Source: Cyclobacteriaceae bacterium (GTDB taxonomy: Bacteria; Bacteroidota; Bacteroidia; Cytophagales; Cyclobacteriaceae). From it: 6,434 nt of DNA. The notes under the pieces are model-generated. The model was given only the letters and a program-made list of their open reading frames with translations, was not told the origin of the DNA and ran no database searches. Position numbers and translations under genes: made by a program. Positions 1 to 5,180 of this stretch are shown here, piece after piece; position 1 is the stretch's first letter, and each line of letters opens with the position of its first letter. The stretch lies in contig JAOUKJ010000237.1 in assembly GCA_029882675.1 (NCBI GenBank), forward strand, positions 1-6,434. Reading direction: 5' to 3'.

Positions 1-266
1 AAAGCCTCCAGATCAGCAAAATCAAGGGGATGGTCTTTTGTGGTGCCGTTGTGCGAAAGGTTTATTTTAATAAAAATAAAACCCGCTTCAGCGAACATAT
101 TGGCCACGATATCCCAGAAACCCCAGTCTTTAAATCCCTTAAAACCATGCACGAACAGCACCAGGGGCTTTCCCTGCCCATTGGGTATCAGGCGCGCATC
201 GGCAATAATTTGCTTGTCGTTCAAGCCATTTTTGACGTCAAAATGTATAATTTTTATATTCTCCAT
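1..266 (-). CDS. Alpha/beta hydrolase, N-terminal part (gene runs off the left edge)
   Basis: Reading the minus strand from ATG at 266-264 gives 88 open codons to position 3 with no stop, so the gene continues past the left edge. What is seen: a short beta-strand start (MENIKIIHFDV), then KPLVLFVHGFKGFKDWG at residues 33-49, then AGFIFIKINLSHNGTT at 61-76 and DFADLEA at 82-88. The HGFKG segment after a hydrophobic strand is the oxyanion-hole region of alpha/beta hydrolases, and SHNG sits where many family members have a GHG-type turn. The nucleophile elbow (G-x-S-x-G) and the catalytic Asp/His would lie in the missing part, so activity and substrate cannot be judged. Such proteins in Bacteroidota are usually named simply alpha/beta hydrolase or dienelactone-hydrolase-like. 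There is no signal peptide, so it is probably cytoplasmic. It is transcribed divergently from the polyprenyl synthase, with 59 bp between the two start codons. An upstream ATG at 288-286 is out of frame. Confidence 0.85.
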   Translation of the reverse strand, partial: MENIKIIHFDVKNGLNDKQIIADARLIPNGQGKPLVLFVHGFKGFKDWGFWDIVANMFAEAGFIFIKINLSHNGTTKDHPLDFADLEA

Positions 267-276
267 GTCTTTTTGT

Positions 277-307
277 TTTGATTCACATGATCAGGGTCGT
301 AATATTG
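277..307 (+). promoter_or_regulatory. Probable Bacteroidota-type promoter of the polyprenyl synthase gene
   Basis: TTTG at 277-280 is followed, after 19 bp, by TAATATTG at 300-307. The known Bacteroidota consensus is TTTG (or TTG) near -33 and TAnnTTTG near -7 with about 19-21 bp between. The -33 box is exact, the spacing fits, and the -7 box has one mismatch (A for T at its fifth base). Transcription would begin near 312-316, leaving a very short leader before ATG 326. I found no comparable match on the opposite strand for the divergent hydrolase. The assignment rests on pattern matching only. Confidence 0.4.
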
Positions 308-325
308 TAGCTTCTTTTGCACAAT

Positions 326-1300
326 ATGTCGCTAAGCCTGAAAGATATCAAATCGCCCATAGCCCTCGAAATGGAGGAGTTCGAAAAAAAATTTCGTTCC
401 TCCATGAAGACGAAGGTTCTTTTGCTGGATAAAATTATGAGTTACATCGTAAAACGCAAAGGAAAGCAGGTAAGACCTATGTTTGTTTTTCTAAGTGCGG
501 GTGTTTGCGGGCAGATTTCAGAGGCCACCTACAGGGGTGCTTCACTGATCGAGCTTCTACATACAGCAACGCTGGTACATGATGATGTGGTCGATGATGC
601 GAATTATCGCAGGGGCTTTTTTTCGGTGAATGCCTTGTGGAAAAACAAAGTGGCCGTATTGGTGGGCGACTACCTCTTGTCCAGGGGACTTCTGCTGTCG
701 GTGAAAAATAAGGATTTTCAATTGCTGGAAATTGTATCTAATGCCGTGCGGGAAATGAGCGAGGGCGAACTGTTGCAGATGGAAAAAGCCAGGCGGCTAA
801 ATATAAATGAGGAAATTTATTTTGACATTATCAGGCAGAAAACAGCCTCTTTGATTGCTTCCTGTTGTGCCGTAGGAGCCTGTTCGGTAGGTCGGTCTAA
901 TGGGGAAATTGATAAAATGCGTGAGTTTGGTGAATTGGTAGGCATGGCATTCCAGATCAAAGATGACCTTTTCGATTATGGAGAAGAGGAAATAGGCAAG
1001 CCGGTAGGGATTGATATTAAGGAACGAAAAATGACACTCCCCCTCATTTATGCGTTGAACAATGCCAGCTGGTCGCAACGCAGACACATCATAAATATCA
1101 TTCGCAACCACAACAATAAGCCCCAAAAAGTAAAAGAAGTCATTGCCTTTGTGGTGGCGTCAGGTGGTATTGATTATGCTGTTGAAAAAATGAATAACTT
1201 TTACAGCCAGGCACTGGCTTTGCTCGACCAGTTCGAAGACAGCGTCTATAAGCAGTCGTTACGTAACCTGGTGACCTTCACTGTGGAGCGAAAAAAATAG
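326..1300 (+). CDS. ispB: Long-chain polyprenyl diphosphate synthase (trans-prenyltransferase, IspB/HepT-like)
   Basis: This cytosolic enzyme condenses isopentenyl diphosphate units head-to-tail onto an allylic primer; in Bacteroidota the long chain mostly becomes the menaquinone tail. The protein has 324 residues, a normal family length. The motifs seen are GKQVRP at 46-51 (IPP-binding region); the first Asp-rich motif DDVVD at 86-90, followed by RRG at 95-97; KT at 172-173; and the second Asp-rich motif DDLFD at 213-217, followed by GKPVGIDIKERKMTLPL. The residues 4 and 5 positions before the first motif are Thr82 and Ala81. Small residues there, where short-chain synthases carry aromatics, leave the chain pocket open and argue for a long product. 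The exact length (C30-C40) cannot be read from the sequence. An in-frame TAG at 308-310 limits the start to TTG 317 or ATG 326. ATG 326 is preferred because it gives the expected MSLSLKDI start. No Shine-Dalgarno sequence is visible. Early in the gene an A8 run (383-390) lies inside GAA AAA AAA TTT codons, but the frame is intact. Confidence 0.95.
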   Translation: MSLSLKDIKSPIALEMEEFEKKFRSSMKTKVLLLDKIMSYIVKRKGKQVRPMFVFLSAGVCGQISEATYRGASLIELLHTATLVHDDVVDDANYRRGFFSVNALWKNKVAVLVGDYLLSRGLLLSVKNKDFQLLEIVSNAVREMSEGELLQMEKARRLNINEEIYFDIIRQKTASLIASCCAVGACSVGRSNGEIDKMREFGELVGMAFQIKDDLFDYGEEEIGKPVGIDIKERKMTLPLIYALNNASWSQRRHIINIIRNHNNKPQKVKEVIAFVVASGGIDYAVEKMNNFYSQALALLDQFEDSVYKQSLRNLVTFTVERKK

Positions 1301-1357
1301 TGCCGCCAGCCTGCAAATTTATATGGTGCGGGATTGAATAGTGCTTCCAACTATTAT

Positions 1358-1388
1358 TTTGAAACCCTCCGTTTTTATCAGTACTTTG
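1358..1388 (+). promoter_or_regulatory. Possible promoter of the 825-residue secreted protein gene
   Basis: TTTG at 1358-1361 is followed 20 bp later by TACTTTG at 1382-1388. This resembles the Bacteroidota TTTG / TAnnTTTG pair, but the -7 element is one base short (one spacer base rather than two). Transcription would start near 1395, leaving a leader of about 20 bases that contains a tandem GAATACT repeat. No other good match is present in the 113-bp gap, and no terminator hairpin for the upstream gene is visible, so read-through from the polyprenyl synthase gene is also possible. Confidence 0.3.
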
Positions 1389-1397
1389 TATCAGGTC

Positions 1398-1411
1398 GAA
1401 TACTGAATACT
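1398..1411 (+). repeat. Tandem 7-bp repeat GAATACT x2 in the leader
   Basis: GAATACT occurs twice back to back (1398-1404 and 1405-1411), ending two bases before ATG 1414. It sits where a ribosome or regulator could contact the leader. Two copies of a 7-mer may be chance. It is recorded because of its position. Confidence 0.5.
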
Positions 1412-1413
1412 AA

Positions 1414-3891
1414 ATGGTCAGAAAAACCCTGCTGTTCTTTTTTATTACAATGACTTCTCTTCCTGCTTTTTCTCAACAGAAGGATGTAAAGGTATGGGGC
1501 ATTTATCTGGATCTCACCAACCCGGTGGCACGCAGGGCTGCAAAAAACCTGTCTGAAACCAGTTGGGGTTATTTTATTGATACACTGACCAGTCCGGACC
1601 ATTTTGTCCTTGTACCCGGCGATATCAATCCCTTCCGCAAAGTCCTTCAAAAGAAAAAACGCGATGGCATCCTGATCAGATCGCAAACTTACTCCGGCCG
1701 GGAAGGTTGCCTCACCGGGGAGAGCCTGAAAGATAGCCTGGTACAATATCAATATATGCGTCGCAACCTGATCAGCCAGCACAAACTTCAGCTTCCATAC
1801 CATTGGCCCTCCCGTTATGATAAAGCATCTGCCGGGGTGGTTGGTGAATACACTTCTTCTCAGGAGAAAAAATTCAGAAAGTTTCTGCGGGGGAAAGGCA
1901 ATATTCGGGGAATGAATGATTACAGCTGGGCACTGCTGGGAGTGCCGCAAACTAACCGGTGGGAAAGTGGCGAGTTGGATTTTCAATTTTACAAGGGCGG
2001 TAAAGAGGTAGCCACCTTACGATTCGACACCTTAAGGGCAGCTTACCTGGATGATTTCCCCTTGTTCAGCGAGGAAGATTGCGGTGCTTTTAACAGGTTT
2101 ACCTTATTTTCCCAGCTAAATGGCGCTGAAACAATGATGCCCACCAGGTACAGGCCACGATCAGAAGCCCAGTTTAAGCGGGTTTATCAGTTGTCTTTTG
2201 CAAAAGATCGTGCAGAGTACAACGAGCAGGATATAAGGGAAATAGTGAACGTACTCACCGACAGCAGCTATTCTATTGTGGCGGCAACGGTAGAAGGATA
2301 TGCTTCGGTAGAGGGGACTTATGAAAACAATGTGAGATTGCAAAATCGAAGAGCCCGGGTACTGATCAATGTTTTGCAAAAATACAATGATCAGATCATT
2401 GATCTGGATACGGTGATCACCACTGAAAACTGGGCGCTCTTCAGTAAACAAATTGCCGATGGCTCATTTGCGTGGATGGACAGTCTCTCGCATGAAGAGG
2501 TGAAAAACTGGCTTAAAAAGGATTCTGTAGAGCAGATCCTGGAACCCCTCCTGGCTCAACAGCGGAAGGCCATTTTAACACTTACCTTAAATCAAAAGTT
2601 TTCTGATGCCGAAAGGGTAGAGGCCACCTTCAGGGATCTGGGGAATGTCAAAAACCTGATATGTGAAGGGCGTTTCAATATTTCCGATGAAAAGGTACGA
2701 GCCCGGATGATGGGCCTGATTGACTATGTCGAGCGACTGGTATCGGAGGGTAAGATATCTCGCGAAGCGGCCCTGGAAAACATCAATGAAAGTGCCTTGA
2801 TGAAGGAAGTGTTCTTCTATCAGGCGGCGGCTAATTTCAATAAGTACAAAAAACTTCCTCAGCTCCTTTCCTTGGAGGAGATTATTACCGATGCCCAGGC
2901 AGAATTTGTTGCAGCATACACCGGGGCCATCAGCAGTGGGCGAAACCGATCGGTGGGGTGCCTGCTCAGTATAGCGGAGTTGCATACACGTCTTTCTGAT
3001 GTGTTGCTATTTACCATTCAGCTCATTCGTGCGCAAGAGTTGCCCCCGACATTTCTCTGCCGGTTAAAATACCCCCGGACTCATTATTTCTACCCCTTTG
3101 TACTCAACGCCCTGCACTTCATAAATAATGCCCCCATATACCCACCTGCCTTTGCCGAATGTTTTAGTCCGGCGGAGGCCTCCCTGAGCTTTATTACCGA
3201 AACAGACCCCTGGCCACCTTATTATTTTCTCATCAGAAAACTCGTGTTTGAAAAAGATGCCAGTATTCTCAGTTATGTCTATCGGTCTGATAACCTTTTT
3301 GAGTTCGACCTGTATGAATTTCTCAAAATAAATATTGACGGGTGGGACGAAAAAAACGATGATTATTACGACCCGGGCGTGGATATGGATATTATGCGGA
3401 AACAGTTGAGCAGACTATATAAAATACGAAAGCGAGTTTGCACCGGACAGGTAGACGCCCTGGCCATAAAATTTTATGTAAAATCAATAAATGTCTATTT
3501 GGAAAAGGGCCTGCGGGATATTCAGGAACAAAACAAGCTCAATATCGCCTTTTCCTTTTTGAAGCGGTATTATTTGACCAGAGCAGATCAGCTTAATGAT
3601 GCACAGGCCTATGGTTTGGCACGGCATTTCCTTTTGCTCAATGATCTTTACCTTTCCAGAGACGGCTCGGAGGCGGCCTATAATTTATTGAATGCAGTGT
3701 CTCGAAATTCCGATACGTTGGGATCCGATTCGCGCTTACTTTTTCTGAGGTTGGCCTATTATCATAACAGGGACTTTATTAAGCTTATCGAAGCGGATCC
3801 TGATTTATGCGTGCTGTTTACCGAACCCTATGCGTTATGGCCTTATGGCCGGTTAAATGACATTGTGTGTAGCCAATGTAGTGAGAAATAA
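1414..3891 (+). CDS. Secreted 825-residue protein with a central OmpA-like (GYASxEG) module; function unknown
   Basis: I do not recognise this protein as a named family. Residues 1-21 form a Sec signal peptide: VRK, a hydrophobic core (LLFFFITM) and PAFSQ as a probable signal peptidase I site. There is no lipobox Cys. Residues 22-250 have no motif I can assign, but include an ordered stretch (about 167-225) rich in Trp, Tyr and Phe. Residues about 255-395 resemble the OmpA-like module common in Bacteroidota envelope proteins: a beta-strand and helix (YQLSFAKDRAEY...), then GYASVEG at 295-301, N at 305-306, and RLQNRRARVLINVL at 308-321 matching the N..LS..RA..V...L pattern. An ENW segment follows at 338-340 and a closing strand KAILTLTL at 385-392. 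The canonical peptidoglycan-contacting Asp is replaced (Ser298 by alignment), while Arg313 is kept. Residues 400-825 look mostly alpha-helical, perhaps TPR-like repeats, and end in C819-S-Q-C822. An in-frame TAA at 1411-1413 fixes the start. It is probably periplasmic or attached to the outer membrane; its role is unknown. Confidence 0.85.
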   Translation: MVRKTLLFFFITMTSLPAFSQQKDVKVWGIYLDLTNPVARRAAKNLSETSWGYFIDTLTSPDHFVLVPGDINPFRKVLQKKKRDGILIRSQTYSGREGCLTGESLKDSLVQYQYMRRNLISQHKLQLPYHWPSRYDKASAGVVGEYTSSQEKKFRKFLRGKGNIRGMNDYSWALLGVPQTNRWESGELDFQFYKGGKEVATLRFDTLRAAYLDDFPLFSEEDCGAFNRFTLFSQLNGAETMMPTRYRPRSEAQFKRVYQLSFAKDRAEYNEQDIREIVNVLTDSSYSIVAATVEGYASVEGTYENNVRLQNRRARVLINVLQKYNDQIIDLDTVITTENWALFSKQIADGSFAWMDSLSHEEVKNWLKKDSVEQILEPLLAQQRKAILTLTLNQKFSDAERVEATFRDLGNVKNLICEGRFNISDEKVRARMMGLIDYVERLVSEGKISREAALENINESALMKEVFFYQAAANFNKYKKLPQLLSLEEIITDAQAEFVAAYTGAISSGRNRSVGCLLSIAELHTRLSDVLLFTIQLIRAQELPPTFLCRLKYPRTHYFYPFVLNALHFINNAPIYPPAFAECFSPAEASLSFITETDPWPPYYFLIRKLVFEKDASILSYVYRSDNLFEFDLYEFLKINIDGWDEKNDDYYDPGVDMDIMRKQLSRLYKIRKRVCTGQVDALAIKFYVKSINVYLEKGLRDIQEQNKLNIAFSFLKRYYLTRADQLNDAQAYGLARHFLLLNDLYLSRDGSEAAYNLLNAVSRNSDTLGSDSRLLFLRLAYYHNRDFIKLIEADPDLCVLFTEPYALWPYGRLNDIVCSQCSEK
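2385..2401. repeat. 17-bp near-palindrome inside a coding region
   Basis: CAATGATC (2385-2392), one A, then GATCATTG (2394-2401) form a perfect 8-bp inverted repeat with a one-base spacer. Close by is a 10-bp perfect palindrome, GGTGATCACC (2412-2421). Both lie within the OmpA-like module of the 825-residue protein and encode an Asp/Ile-rich stretch (NDQIIDLDTVIT), so codon choice may explain them. Confidence 0.6.
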
Positions 3892-3906
3892 GGACGTATT
3901 GCTGGT

Positions 3907-3968
3907 TTTTTCACTTACGGCTTTCAATTTCAATTTTATTTTCACAAATAGCGAATTCGTTTTTCACT
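3907..3968 (+). repeat. T-rich leader with TTTTTCACT repeated
   Basis: The 90-bp gap before the acyltransferase gene is strongly T-rich. TTTTTCACT occurs at 3907-3915 and again at 3960-3968, with a partial copy (ATTTTCAC) around 3938-3945. I found no clear TAnnTTTG box here and no G/C-rich hairpin with a T-tract. A weak pairing of 3881-3888 with 3907-3914 (one G-U pair, 18-base loop) is not convincing as a terminator. The gene may depend on read-through from upstream or on a promoter I cannot identify. Confidence 0.35.
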
Positions 3969-3981
3969 AGCTTCTTTAACT

Positions 3982-5100
3982 ATGATTGAAAAAAAAGAGA
4001 GACTGGTAGCCCTGGATGTATTCAGGGGCATAACCATTGCTTCAATGATTCTGGTAAATACACCCGGGAGCTGGTCCTATGTATACCCCCCGCTTCGCCA
4101 TGCCGAATGGCACGGTTTTACCCCTACTGACCTTGTTTTTCCTTTTTTCCTTTTTGCCGTAGGAGCGGCCATGAGCTTTTCACTGCGAAAATATGGGGAT
4201 GATAAATCCGGGGCGGTAAAAAAAATACTTTCCCGGACACTGATCATATTTTTTATCGGCGTTTTTATGAATGCCTTTCCTTTTTATACCCTGGGAGAGG
4301 AAGGCGCCAGCTTCATGGACCTGAGCAGGTTCAGGTTTATGGGTGTGCTTCACCGGATAGGGCTGGCCTATGGTGCAGGGGCATTGTTGTGTTATTTTCT
4401 GGATAAGAAGCAACTTATTATTGCTTCACTGGCCATATTGTTCGGGTACTGGGGCATCCTTTATTTCTTTGGTACGGGCGATCCTTTTTCGCTGGAGGGG
4501 AATGCGGTGGCCAAACTTGATATTTTGCTTTTTGGTGAAAGCCACTTATACAGGGGGTTTGGCATTCCCTTCGATCCGGAAGGCCTTTTGAGTACCCTGC
4601 CTGCTGTTGTTTCAGTGATTATTGGTTTTTTTGCCGGCAGTTATGTACAACGGGAAAAAGACAAAAAAGTACTCATCATAAACACTTTTCTTTATGGCAA
4701 TGGGGCCATTTTCCTGGCGCTGGTATGGGATATGGTGTTCCCCATCAACAAACCCATCTGGACGAGCTCTTACGTCCTGATGTGCTCAGGCTTAGCCCTG
4801 GTCATTATCTCATTTCTCATCTATTTTGTAGATATCAGGAATAAGAAAAAGTGGATTGAGCCCTTTCTGGTCTTCGGCACGAATCCCCTGGCAATTTACG
4901 TTTTGTCTATTTTGTGGGTGAAAATTTATTTTAAGATCATCATTGGTGATGTAAATGCCTATGCGTGGGTTTATCAAAATGTATTTGTACAAATCGCAGG
5001 CAATTTAAACGGATCTTTACTCTTCGCGCTGTCACATGTTATTGTCTTGTGGTTAATAGGCCGTTGGATGTATAAGAAAAATATAATCATAAAAGTATAG
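3982..5100 (+). CDS. Multi-pass membrane acyltransferase of the HGSNAT/NagX family (COG4299, DUF5009)
   Basis: This 372-residue inner-membrane protein shows the family's motifs in order: RLVALDVFRGITIASMI (7-23), H40-A-E-W-H-G (40-45), TPTDLVFPFFLFAVG (47-61), RFMGVLHRIGLAY (118-130), FDPEGLLSTLPA (197-208), PINKPIWTSSYVL (254-266) and FGTNPLAIY (298-306). About ten hydrophobic segments are visible. In human lysosomal HGSNAT a His in the matching HAxWxG-type motif is acetylated and passes the acetyl group across the membrane to terminal glucosamine; His40 is the equivalent here by motif position. Bacterial relatives (NagX) are often linked to amino-sugar or glycan use, but the bacterial substrate is not settled and no glycan-degradation gene adjoins it in this window. 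An in-frame TAG at 3949-3951 and the family's short N-terminus support ATG 3982. There is no Shine-Dalgarno sequence. The gene follows the 825-residue gene after 90 bp, in the same direction. Confidence is high for the family and low for the substrate. Confidence 0.9.
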   Translation: MIEKKERLVALDVFRGITIASMILVNTPGSWSYVYPPLRHAEWHGFTPTDLVFPFFLFAVGAAMSFSLRKYGDDKSGAVKKILSRTLIIFFIGVFMNAFPFYTLGEEGASFMDLSRFRFMGVLHRIGLAYGAGALLCYFLDKKQLIIASLAILFGYWGILYFFGTGDPFSLEGNAVAKLDILLFGESHLYRGFGIPFDPEGLLSTLPAVVSVIIGFFAGSYVQREKDKKVLIINTFLYGNGAIFLALVWDMVFPINKPIWTSSYVLMCSGLALVIISFLIYFVDIRNKKKWIEPFLVFGTNPLAIYVLSILWVKIYFKIIIGDVNAYAWVYQNVFVQIAGNLNGSLLFALSHVIVLWLIGRWMYKKNIIIKV

Positions 5101-5145
5101 TTGCTTTGGCATGTGTTTTATCGATGTATTTATACCTGGTCTGCT

Positions 5146-5153
5146 TACCTTTG
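5146..5153 (+). promoter_or_regulatory. Exact TAnnTTTG -7 box upstream of dgt
   Basis: TACCTTTG at 5146-5153 matches the Bacteroidota -7 consensus TAnnTTTG at every fixed base. The expected TTTG about 19-21 bp upstream is not clear; the sequence there is TTTTATCGATG (5116-5126). Transcription would begin near 5160, about 20 bases before the start codon. This suggests that dgt has its own promoter rather than relying only on the acyltransferase gene. Confidence 0.45.
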
Positions 5154-5180
5154 CAGTGGTGATAACCGAGCAACAATAAT

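Noticed and set aside
317..325. TTG at 317 as an earlier start of the polyprenyl synthase
   Set aside because: It adds only three residues (MHN), and ATG 326 gives the expected family N-terminus. TTG starts are uncommon.
383..390. A8 run as a slippery or phase-variable site in the polyprenyl synthase
   Set aside because: The frame is intact, the run encodes Lys-Lys with ordinary codons, and such runs are common in A-rich genomes. No alternative-frame product makes sense.
30..432. Two overlapping plus-strand ORFs of 83 and 130 codons at the left edge
   Set aside because: They run opposite to the alpha/beta hydrolase and into the start of the polyprenyl synthase in other frames. Their proteins show no family pattern, whereas the minus-strand frame gives clear HGFKG-type motifs.
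1378..1986. Minus-strand ORF of 202 codons opposite the start of the 825-residue gene
   Set aside because: It lacks recognisable motifs and lies antisense to a frame with a signal peptide and a coherent long protein. It is best read as a shadow.
2587..2985. Minus-strand ORF of 132 codons inside the 825-residue gene
   Set aside because: It is antisense to an intact coding frame, with no family resemblance and no promoter or leader signal seen.
3881..3914. Hairpin GTGAGAAA / TTTTTCAC as a terminator after the 825-residue gene
   Set aside because: The stem is A/T-rich with a G-U pair, the loop is 18 bases long, and no T-tract follows the stem.
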